This document shows positions 1-5,373 of a stretch of 5,373 nt of DNA, one piece after another. The position numbers and the translations under genes were made by a program. How positions within the stretch are numbered: position 1 is the first letter of the stretch; each line of letters starts with the position of its first letter. The notes beneath the pieces are model-generated. The model was not told the DNA's origin. It saw nothing but the letters and a program-made list of their open reading frames with translations, and searched no databases. Origin of the DNA: Quisquiliibacterium sp. (lineage in GTDB: Bacteria; Pseudomonadota; Gammaproteobacteria; Burkholderiales; Burkholderiaceae_E); NCBI GenBank assembly GCA_023257915.1, contig JALRBB010000092.1, positions 1 through 5,373 of the forward strand, written 5' to 3'.

Positions 1-63
1 TGCGAAGAGGTCCGTGCAGCAGGCTACGAAGGCTTCGTCTTCGATGCGCCGGCGGTAAGCTGA
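1..63 (+). CDS. 3' end of an unidentified upstream gene (partial)
   Basis: Frame 1 is open from the window edge to a TGA at 61-63. It encodes about 20 C-terminal residues, reading CEEVRAAGYEGFVFDAPAVS. Third codon positions are mostly G or C, as in the clear genes downstream, which supports real coding. The fragment is too short to assign a family. It ends 30 bases before the GTG of the MBL hydrolase on the same strand, so the two may be co-transcribed. No terminator-like hairpin is seen in the gap. Confidence 0.4.
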   Translation, partial: CEEVRAAGYEGFVFDAPAVS

Positions 64-79
64 TCGGGAATTGAACGTC

Positions 80-84
80 GAGGA
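80..84 (+). promoter_or_regulatory. Ribosome binding site of the MBL hydrolase
   Basis: A GAGGA stretch lies 9 bases before the GTG at 94. It supports GTG as the start codon rather than a later in-frame ATG such as the one within codons 45-50. Confidence 0.55.
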
Positions 85-93
85 TCCAAGAAC

Positions 94-1176
94 GTGACCA
101 AGCAAACCCAGGATGCGAAGGCGGAGACGGGTACGGACACCGGAAAACCGGTGCTGGATTACCCGTTTGAGACCGTACCCGAAACTGGCAAGGCGATCGC
201 GGTCGCCGATGGCGTGCTGTGGATTCGCATGCCGATGCCCGGGTCACTGAACCATATCAACCTGTGGGCACTCGAGGACGGCGAGGGCTGGACGATCGTG
301 GATACCGGTCTGCGCACACCCGAGACGACTGCCGCCTGGCAGGAGTTGCTTGCCGGTGCGCTGGGTGGCAAGCCGATCACGCGGATCATCGTCACGCACA
401 TGCATCCGGACCATGTCGGGATGGCCGGCTGGCTGAGCCGGCGCTTCGACTGCCGGCTGTGGATGTCGAAGCTCGAATATCTGACCTGCCGCGTGCTGGT
501 CGCGGATACCGGTCGCGAGGCGCCGGATGACGGGATCGTGTTCTATCGCCGTGCCGGATGGGATGACGAGGCGATCGAAAACTATCGGACCCGTTTCGGC
601 GGGTTCGGCAAGGCGGTGTACACGCTTCCCGACAGCTATCGCCGCATCCGCGATGGCGAGACGATCCGGATTGGCGAGCACGGCTGGCGTGTGGTTGTCG
701 GAACCGGGCATTCTCCGGAACACGCCTGCCTGTACTGCGAAGGGCTGGGGCTGCTGATTTCTGGCGACCAGGTCTTGCCGCGCATTTCGTCGAACGTGTC
801 GGTGTTTCCGACCGAACCGGATGCCGATCCGCTTGGCGACTGGTTAGGTTCGCTCGAAAAAATCGCGCGCGAAGTGCCTGACGACGTGCTGGTTCTTCCA
901 GCGCACAATGAGCCGTTTCGGCGTCTGCACGCGCGCCTGGGCGGCCTGGCGCGCGGTCATCACCGGGGGCTGGAGCGGCTGCGTCGCACACTGGCCGAGC
1001 CGCGTCGCGCCATTGATGTGTTTGGCGCGTTGTTTGCGCGCAAGATCGGTAACGAGGGCAACCTGCTGAGCATGGCCACCGGCGAGAGCATCGCGCACCT
1101 GAATTACCTGCTGCACCTGGGCGAGATTTGCATGGAGTTCGATGAGCAGGGCGTTGCCTGGTACCGGAACGCCTGA
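94..1176 (+). CDS. MBL-fold metallo-hydrolase (glyoxalase II-like)
   Basis: This 360-residue soluble protein belongs to the metallo-beta-lactamase fold hydrolases, which use a dinuclear metal site (usually zinc) to hydrolyse thioesters, esters or lactams. The core metal ligands are all visible: the THMHPDH motif gives H102, H104, D106 and H107, GTGHSPEH gives H206, SGDQ gives D225, and PAHNEP gives H271. An earlier IVDTGL strand (near residue 70) is also typical of the fold. Residues from about 275 to the end form an Arg-rich helical region resembling the C-terminal winged-helix-like domain of many proteobacterial members. There is no signal peptide, so the protein is probably cytoplasmic. 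The first 20 residues are polar and probably disordered. The start is GTG with GAGGA 9 bases upstream. The substrate cannot be deduced. An acyl-CoA or other thioester is plausible given the neighbouring acyl-CoA dehydrogenase, but that gene is convergent, so the link is weak. Confidence 0.9.
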   Translation: MTKQTQDAKAETGTDTGKPVLDYPFETVPETGKAIAVADGVLWIRMPMPGSLNHINLWALEDGEGWTIVDTGLRTPETTAAWQELLAGALGGKPITRIIVTHMHPDHVGMAGWLSRRFDCRLWMSKLEYLTCRVLVADTGREAPDDGIVFYRRAGWDDEAIENYRTRFGGFGKAVYTLPDSYRRIRDGETIRIGEHGWRVVVGTGHSPEHACLYCEGLGLLISGDQVLPRISSNVSVFPTEPDADPLGDWLGSLEKIAREVPDDVLVLPAHNEPFRRLHARLGGLARGHHRGLERLRRTLAEPRRAIDVFGALFARKIGNEGNLLSMATGESIAHLNYLLHLGEICMEFDEQGVAWYRNA

Positions 1177-1204
1177 AGCCTGGCAACAGCTTGCGCGTGC
1201 GTCA

Positions 1205-1230
1205 CGGCGCGGGTCATCGAACCCGCGTCG
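1205..1230. terminator. Hairpin between two convergent genes, possible bidirectional terminator
   Basis: Positions 1205-1214 pair with 1221-1230 to form a 10-base-pair stem, with one G-T wobble (1207/1228) and a 6-base loop (CATCGA). The inner seven pairs, CGCGGGT with ACCCGCG, are perfect. It lies in the 72-base gap between the MBL hydrolase stop and the dehydrogenase stop, which is the right place for a terminator serving both genes. Neither strand has a T-run after the stem, so it is not a classical rho-independent terminator. It may instead block 3' decay or read-through. Confidence 0.45.
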
Positions 1231-1248
1231 AACGGATGCCTCGGCGTT

Positions 1249-2382
1249 TTAGCTGCGCCGCATCACCGCCGAGATCCGCTCGAGCAGCATCTCGGTGGAT
1301 CCGTCGACGAAATTGGCCAGCCGTGCGCCAATCAGATGGCGGCCGAACGGATATTCCTCGCGCAGACCCTCGGCGCCCATCGCCTGCATCAGCAGCGGCA
1401 ACTGTCGGTCTGCCATTCGCGTCGCCAGCAGCTTGGCCTGGGCGGCGATCAGCATCGCATCCTGCCCGGCATCGAGCAGGCCGGCCGCCTGGTTGACCAT
1501 CATCCGGCAGGCCGCCAGTTCGCTGCCGGCTTCGGCCAGGCGCCAGCGCCAGCCCTGGTGCTCGGCCAGCGGCACGCCAAAGCTGTGGCGGCGTTCGCCA
1601 TAGTCGGATGCGATCCGTAGTGCTTCGCCGACCATGCCGCAGGACATCGCCGCGATATAGGTGCGCGCACCGTTGATCGACGCCAGTGCTGCCTTGAAGG
1701 CTTTGCCTGGTGGCTGCAGCATCTCGTCGTCGCGGGCGATGTAGCCGTCCAGCCTGAACCCGCCGGTGCCCAGCGTGTGCTGGCCGGCCATCGCGAACGC
1801 GGGCTCGCGTATGAAGCCTTTGCGCTGCCCATCGATCAGAAAGCCGGCGATGCCACGCGCCCCGGAACCGGCCTCGGTTTGTGCGTACATCACGATCACA
1901 TCCGAGATCGCAGTGTTCGTGATCCAGGCCTTGGCGCCGTCGATGCGCCAGCCGTCGGCGCCTCGGGTCGCGGTGGTCGTGATCGCCGAGAAGTCGGAAC
2001 CCGCACCAGGCTCGGTCAGCGCGACGCTGCCAAAGCGGCGCCCGTGGATGATGTCGGCGACGTAGCGGCGCGCCACGTCGGGTGCCGCCTCGCGGGCCAG
2101 CTTGTTGGCGACGTTGCCGGTGTTGATCACCGACATCGTAAAGCCGAAATCGACCGCGGCCAGGATTTCGGACATTCGCACCTTGGCCGAAAATGGCAGG
2201 CCCAGTCCGCCCCATGCGACCGGCAGTTCGACCCGGGTCAGCCCGATGTCGGCGACTTGCTCGAATACCTCGCGACCGATCCGGCGTTCGCGTTCCCAGG
2301 CCGGAACTTGCGGGGCGAGTACCTCGCGCGCGAAGCGCTCGGTGCGTTGCAGAAAGGTCTGGATATCGGTTTCGGTCGTCAT
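1249..2382 (-). CDS. Acyl-CoA dehydrogenase family protein
   Basis: This FAD enzyme of 377 residues, a standard length for the family, is expected to oxidise an acyl-CoA to the 2-enoyl-CoA and pass electrons to electron-transfer flavoprotein. Domain order is normal: an N-terminal helical domain (about 1-115), a beta domain with the signature ALTEPGAGSD at 121-130 and WITN at 153-156, and a C-terminal helical domain. The C-terminal domain carries the FAD-contacting RHSFGVPLAEHQ at 265-276 and MQAMGAEG at 332-339. At the position of the usual catalytic glutamate (the YEGTS motif of short- and medium-chain enzymes) the sequence is FVDGSTEM, giving Asp360. The alternative glutamate site of isovaleryl- and long-chain-type enzymes aligns with Ala239. 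The chain length of the substrate cannot be told. The ATG at 2382 is the only sensible start because an in-frame stop lies 3 codons upstream. No Shine-Dalgarno sequence precedes it. The gene diverges from the next unit and converges on the MBL hydrolase. Confidence 0.93.
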   Translation of the reverse strand: MTTETDIQTFLQRTERFAREVLAPQVPAWERERRIGREVFEQVADIGLTRVELPVAWGGLGLPFSAKVRMSEILAAVDFGFTMSVINTGNVANKLAREAAPDVARRYVADIIHGRRFGSVALTEPGAGSDFSAITTTATRGADGWRIDGAKAWITNTAISDVIVMYAQTEAGSGARGIAGFLIDGQRKGFIREPAFAMAGQHTLGTGGFRLDGYIARDDEMLQPPGKAFKAALASINGARTYIAAMSCGMVGEALRIASDYGERRHSFGVPLAEHQGWRWRLAEAGSELAACRMMVNQAAGLLDAGQDAMLIAAQAKLLATRMADRQLPLLMQAMGAEGLREEYPFGRHLIGARLANFVDGSTEMLLERISAVMRRS

Positions 2383-2388
2383 GCGCGA

Positions 2389-2394
2389 ATATTA
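2389..2394 (-). promoter_or_regulatory. Possible -10 element giving a leaderless dehydrogenase mRNA
   Basis: On the minus strand TAATAT ends 6 bases before the ATG of the acyl-CoA dehydrogenase. This matches the spacing of a sigma70-type -10 element whose transcript would begin at or next to the A of the ATG. No Shine-Dalgarno sequence is present. No good -35 hexamer is seen 16-18 bases further upstream, so the call rests on the -10 match and its position alone. Confidence 0.3.
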
Positions 2395-2430
2395 CGGCAG
2401 TGATCGAGACTTGGCCGAGATCGAAGAACC

Positions 2431-2435
2431 GGAGA
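2431..2435 (+). promoter_or_regulatory. Ribosome binding site that sets the GTG start at 2444
   Basis: GGAGA lies 8 bases before the GTG at 2444, an ideal spacing. The more upstream in-frame ATG at 2381 has no purine-rich sequence in front of it and overlaps the start codon of the divergent dehydrogenase. This site therefore favours the shorter reading of the next gene. Confidence 0.55.
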
Positions 2436-2443
2436 ACGAAACC

Positions 2444-3574
2444 GTGAACCAGGGTGTGAACGACACCGCAAACGCAGCAGACAGACAGGCCCTAAACCAG
2501 CGCGAATACCGCGTGGGGAGCGCAGCTTTGTCTGACCAGTCCTTGCGTCATGCCGCGATCGATGCGCAGGCACACCTGCATCATGCCTACCTGATCGGCT
2601 TGCAGCTGATGGTGTCCTCGCGCGAGGGGCCGACGGTGGTCGGCGACTGGATGTTTCGGCTATTTCGTCGCCAGCATCACGAGAAGTTCCTGTCCAGCTT
2701 CGCCAAGCTTGGGCTGCGGGAGCTGCCGCATGCGCTCGCCTGCGCCCGCTATCACGTGCTGTCCAACGCGATCGGCGGAGTTGCGGTCGAGTACATGGAG
2801 GAGGGACCGACCAAGGCCTGGGTGCGCTTTCGCTATCCGCGCTGGATGTACGCAGGGCCGGCGATCTGCGGCGTGCCGGTCGAGGCGAGCCGCGGTTTCC
2901 TGCGGGGTTGGTATGCGCACAATGGGGTATCGCTCGGGAATCCGAGGCTGAGGTTCGTTTGCGTCAGCGAGGACATGACCGGCGAGTTCGGGTTTTGTGG
3001 TTATTTCGAGGAATGCGAACACGATCTGGCCGACGAGGAGCGCTTGCATTTCGCGCCTGGCGAGCTGCCGCCGCGCTTTGATCCGGATGCGCAGCCGATC
3101 CCGCCGCAGGAGCAGTGGAACGATGAGCGGCTACGCAAGGCCAATCGCAACTACGCGGTCGAGTACATCCGCAACGGCCTCGTCGAGCTGGCCGCGGTGA
3201 TCGGCGCCGAACGCACCCGTGAGCTCGGCGGGCTGGCCGCCCGGCTGGTCGGCATGCAGTGCTGGCGAGAAACCGCGCAGATGGTCGGCACCACCGATGG
3301 TGGCATCGACCAGGCTGGCGAGTACCTGCACAGGATGCTGGCCGGCATGGATGACGAGATCGATCCCCCGGTGCCGCTGGAAACCGGTGGTGTCGGACTC
3401 AGTCAGCGCGGGCTTCGAATCGTACGCGGCATCGATGGTGATGAACGCAAACTTTTGCTCGATTGTTGGACCCAGTTGTGGGTCGGAGCGGTACGAGCCC
3501 ATCGGGAGATGCTCGATTTGCGCTATGAGTGGGCCGATGTCCGGATGTTCTGGCAGCTTGTTTCAAGGCGCTGA
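2444..3574 (+). CDS. Uncharacterised protein upstream of the photolyase-like gene
   Basis: I do not recognise this 376-residue protein. The GTG start is chosen for the GGAGA 8 bases upstream. The frame stays open further back, but that part is antisense to the dehydrogenase. If the ATG at 2381 were used, 21 residues would be added. The protein is soluble-looking, with no signal peptide or membrane segment. Residues 1-30 are polar. Residues 35-110 look helical and His-rich, with H44, H46, H47, H78 and H79. Residues 110-205 read as a mixed alpha/beta part rich in aromatics and Gly, including RYPRWMYAGPAICGVP (130-145) and RGFLRGWYAHNGVSLGNPRL (150-169). It has clustered cysteines at C173, C185 and C191. 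Residues 206-225 form a Pro-rich linker. The rest is helical, with a Trp-rich end (W342, W346, W363, W370). The stop lies 6 bases before the photolyase-like ATG, so the pair is almost surely one operon, possibly with translational coupling. A role linked to that flavoprotein is inference only. Confidence 0.75.
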   Translation: MNQGVNDTANAADRQALNQREYRVGSAALSDQSLRHAAIDAQAHLHHAYLIGLQLMVSSREGPTVVGDWMFRLFRRQHHEKFLSSFAKLGLRELPHALACARYHVLSNAIGGVAVEYMEEGPTKAWVRFRYPRWMYAGPAICGVPVEASRGFLRGWYAHNGVSLGNPRLRFVCVSEDMTGEFGFCGYFEECEHDLADEERLHFAPGELPPRFDPDAQPIPPQEQWNDERLRKANRNYAVEYIRNGLVELAAVIGAERTRELGGLAARLVGMQCWRETAQMVGTTDGGIDQAGEYLHRMLAGMDDEIDPPVPLETGGVGLSQRGLRIVRGIDGDERKLLLDCWTQLWVGAVRAHREMLDLRYEWADVRMFWQLVSRR

Positions 3575-3580
3575 GCGGTC

Positions 3581-5164
3581 ATGACTTATCGAATCGTTTG
3601 GTTTAAGCGTGATCTGCGTATCTCTGATCATCAGCCTCTCGTGGAGGCGGTCAAGCACGGGCCAGTGTTGTGTCTTTACGTGGTCGAACCGAGCCTGTGG
3701 TCAGAGCCGGATGCCGCAGCTCAGCACTACGGATTCGTTGGCGAGTCGCTCAGGGCCTTGGATGACAGCTTGCGTCCTCTGGGTACACGCTTGCATATCG
3801 CGGTGGGTGAGGTGGTTCAGATACTCGCCCGCTTGCATGCGCAGGCGCCGTTCGAAGCGGTGCATGCGCACCAGGAAACTGGCAATGCAAAGACGTTTGC
3901 GCGCGATCTGGCCGTCGGAACGTGGTGTGCTGAAAATCGTGTCGGCTGGCATGAATGGCCGCAATTCGGGGTCGTACGTGGCTTGCGCGATCGCGGCCGA
4001 TGGCAGTCGCACTGGGAACGGCAGATGGGGGCATCCTTAGTTGCGGCGCCGTCGTCGATCCCGACAGCGTCGGTCGTCAGCGACCTTGTACGGTCGTTTG
4101 ACAGTCGCGCAATGCCCGAGGCATTCGATCTGGGGCTCGACCCATATCAGCCGCCTGGCCGTCAGCGGGGTGGCAGGGCTCGAGCCCTGACGGTACTGAA
4201 CGATTTCATCGCGGAGCGCAGTACCCGTTACCGAGGCGGAATCTCTTCGCCATTGAACGCTCCGGACGCCTGTTCGAGACTTTCGCCCTTTCTTGCGCAT
4301 GGTTGCTTGAGCATGCGCGAAGTCGTGCAGGCCACTCGCCTGAAAATCCACTCGTTACCCGGCGATGCGAAGCGTCAACGACAAGGCTTGCAGTCGTTCA
4401 GCAGTCGGCTGTATTGGCATTGCCATTTCATCCAGAAACTTGAAAGTGAACCAGAGCTTGAGTGGCGCAACCTGCATCGTGGCTACGACGGACTTCGTGA
4501 GCCAGGCTGGAACGCTGAACATTTCGACGCACTGGTCAGTGGGCGCACTGGCTGGCCTATGGTTGACGCCTGTGTCGCCATGTTGCGCGAGACCGGATGG
4601 CTGAATTTTCGGATGCGGGCGATGCTGGTTTCGGTCGCCGCCTATCCTCTCTGGCTGCACTGGCAACCCGTCGGACAGTGGCTCGCGCGGCAGTTTCTCG
4701 ACTATGAACCCGGCATCCATTGGCCACAGATGCAGATGCAAGCCGGCACAACCGGGATCAACACCACCCGTGTTTACAACCCGGTCAAACAGGCGATGGA
4801 TCATGATCCAGCCGGTCATTTCGTGCGCCGCTGGCTACCCGCGCTTCGGCGCGTTCCCGATAGCTGGCTGTTTGAGCCATGGCGCATGGGCCTGGAGTTA
4901 CAGGCGCGCATTGGTGTGCGGGTCTGTCAGGAAATCGCGATGCCGCCGGTTGACCTGGCGGATGCGCTGCGGCAGGCGAAGGCACGCGTGCATGCTCGCC
5001 GCCAAGAACCCGAGGTAAAGGCCGCAAAGGCTGCAGTGATTGAGCGTCACGGTTCGCGAAAGCGGATGCCGGGAAGCACCCGGGACGACAGCGGCGAGGA
5101 GCGCCCGACCAGACATCGCAGCAAACGTACCGACGCTTCGGAGCAGATGGCGCTCGATTTCTGA
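3581..5164 (+). CDS. Cryptochrome/photolyase-family FAD protein, atypical subgroup
   Basis: This 527-residue flavoprotein belongs to the photolyase/cryptochrome superfamily, which repairs UV-damaged DNA with blue light or acts in light signalling. The N-terminal alpha/beta antenna-type domain (about 1-130) starts with WFKRDLR at 7-13. The FAD-binding helical domain (about 195-465) has Y217, SRLSP at 232-236, WHCHF at 279-283, TGWPMVDA at 323-330, W361, Asp374 and NP at 400-401. Compared with E. coli class I photolyase, several pocket positions differ: the Glu274 site reads Arg276, Asn341 reads Phe343 (an Asn is one residue earlier), Asn378 reads Gly378, Trp382 reads Pro382 (a Trp is one residue earlier) and Trp384 reads Met384. 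These come from an ungapped reading by eye. The subgroup-type motif GIHWPQMQMQAGTTG (378-392) replaces the usual NNGGWQWAASTG. Residues 465-527 form a basic, low-complexity tail ending QMALDF. DNA repair is likely but not certain. The gene follows its partner by 6 bases. Its first codons are less GC-rich than the genes upstream. Confidence 0.92.
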   Translation: MTYRIVWFKRDLRISDHQPLVEAVKHGPVLCLYVVEPSLWSEPDAAAQHYGFVGESLRALDDSLRPLGTRLHIAVGEVVQILARLHAQAPFEAVHAHQETGNAKTFARDLAVGTWCAENRVGWHEWPQFGVVRGLRDRGRWQSHWERQMGASLVAAPSSIPTASVVSDLVRSFDSRAMPEAFDLGLDPYQPPGRQRGGRARALTVLNDFIAERSTRYRGGISSPLNAPDACSRLSPFLAHGCLSMREVVQATRLKIHSLPGDAKRQRQGLQSFSSRLYWHCHFIQKLESEPELEWRNLHRGYDGLREPGWNAEHFDALVSGRTGWPMVDACVAMLRETGWLNFRMRAMLVSVAAYPLWLHWQPVGQWLARQFLDYEPGIHWPQMQMQAGTTGINTTRVYNPVKQAMDHDPAGHFVRRWLPALRRVPDSWLFEPWRMGLELQARIGVRVCQEIAMPPVDLADALRQAKARVHARRQEPEVKAAKAAVIERHGSRKRMPGSTRDDSGEERPTRHRSKRTDASEQMALDF

Positions 5165-5212
5165 GCAACAAGCTGCTGCGCTCACCGAATGCTTGCTCTA
5201 GGGTCGCGTCCG

Positions 5213-5227
5213 GGGCGCGGAGCGCCC
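5213..5227. other. Short GC hairpin between convergent genes
   Basis: GGGCGC at 5213-5218 pairs with GCGCCC at 5222-5227 around a 3-base loop. Allowing one bulge, the stem can extend to 5210-5229. It lies in the 80-base gap between the photolyase-like stop and the stop of the convergent deacetylase-type gene. No T-run follows on either strand, so a terminator role is only a possibility. Confidence 0.25.
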
Positions 5228-5244
5228 GGCGCGATCGACACGAG

Positions 5245-5373
5245 TCAGGTTTCGTTCAGCCCCTTGCCCGGATACGGATGGGTGGCGATCCAGTGACGGG
5301 CGATGTCGACACGGCGCGTGATCCACACGCCGTCGTGCTGCGCGACATGATCCAGAAAGCGCTGCAGGCCGAC
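5245..5373 (-). CDS. puuE: C-terminal end of a polysaccharide-deacetylase-type allantoinase (partial)
   Basis: The minus strand is open from the window edge to a TGA at 5245-5247, giving 42 residues. The stretch GLQRFLDHVAQHDGVWITRR followed by VDIARHWIATHPYPG closely resembles the C-terminus of PuuE allantoinases. In that family the pattern RFLD-(about 10)-VW-(3)-RR-(V/I)DIARHW-(3)-HP is characteristic. PuuE hydrolyses allantoin to allantoate in purine (ureide) breakdown and belongs to the polysaccharide deacetylase (NodB) family, unrelated to the amidohydrolase-type allantoinase. The catalytic part lies outside the window, so another NodB-family deacetylase remains possible. The gene converges on the photolyase-like gene. 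Confidence 0.65.
   Translation of the reverse strand, partial: VGLQRFLDHVAQHDGVWITRRVDIARHWIATHPYPGKGLNET

Noticed and set aside
424..442. Short inverted repeat GCCGGC...GCCGGC
   Set aside because: It is inside the MBL hydrolase coding region right after the metal motif, and a 6-base match is expected by chance in GC-rich DNA.
392..1186. Open frame of 264 codons antisense to the MBL hydrolase
   Set aside because: Arg/Pro/Ser-rich composition with no domain logic. The opposite strand carries a complete, motif-bearing enzyme.
1214..2215. Long open frame of 333 codons on the minus strand
   Set aside because: It overlaps the acyl-CoA dehydrogenase on the same strand in another frame. Its translation is Arg- and Gly-rich low-complexity sequence typical of shadow frames in GC-rich DNA.
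1777..2403. Open frame of 208 codons on the plus strand
   Set aside because: Antisense shadow of the dehydrogenase, with no recognisable motif and Gly/Arg/Asp-rich composition.
2102..2443. Upstream extension of the unknown plus-strand gene
   Set aside because: The frame is open but lies antisense to the dehydrogenase N-terminal half, encodes Arg/Ser-rich sequence, and has no ribosome binding site. The GTG at 2444 does.
5165..5244. Search for a classical rho-independent terminator after the photolyase-like gene
   Set aside because: Only a short GC stem is present and no T-run follows on either strand, so a confident terminator call is not justified.

Overview
The window looks like chromosomal DNA from a GC-rich, aerobic bacterium, most likely a proteobacterium. 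The evidence is strong G/C bias at third codon positions, closely packed genes, an acyl-CoA dehydrogenase, a photolyase-superfamily flavoprotein and a PuuE-like allantoinase tail. Taxonomy below that level cannot be read reliably. I see no tRNA, rRNA, CRISPR array, insertion sequence or phage gene.

Layout. (1) Positions 1-63 hold the last codons of an unidentified plus-strand gene. (2) After a 30-base gap, a complete MBL-fold metallo-hydrolase (94-1176, +) follows, with the full metal-ligand set and a helical C-terminal domain. (3) It converges on an acyl-CoA dehydrogenase (1249-2382, -). A strong palindromic hairpin at 1205-1230 lies between the two genes. (4) The dehydrogenase diverges, across about 60 bases, from a two-gene plus-strand unit. 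That unit consists of a protein I do not recognise (2444-3574) and, 6 bases further on, a cryptochrome/photolyase-family FAD protein (3581-5164). (5) The photolyase-like gene converges on the 3' end of a polysaccharide-deacetylase-type gene, probably allantoinase puuE (5245-5373, -), which runs off the window.

How they fit together. The MBL hydrolase and the acyl-CoA dehydrogenase could both act in acyl-CoA or fatty-acid catabolism. They are convergent rather than co-transcribed, so this is only suggestive. The most interesting part is the two-gene unit. The flavoprotein has the photolyase fold signatures, but several positions important in E. coli class I CPD photolyase are changed around the flavin and lesion pocket. 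It also has a basic, probably disordered C-terminal tail ending in a beta-clamp-binding-like hexapeptide, and it is tightly linked to an uncharacterised soluble protein. The acyl-CoA dehydrogenase has Asp at the usual catalytic Glu position and may be translated from a leaderless mRNA.
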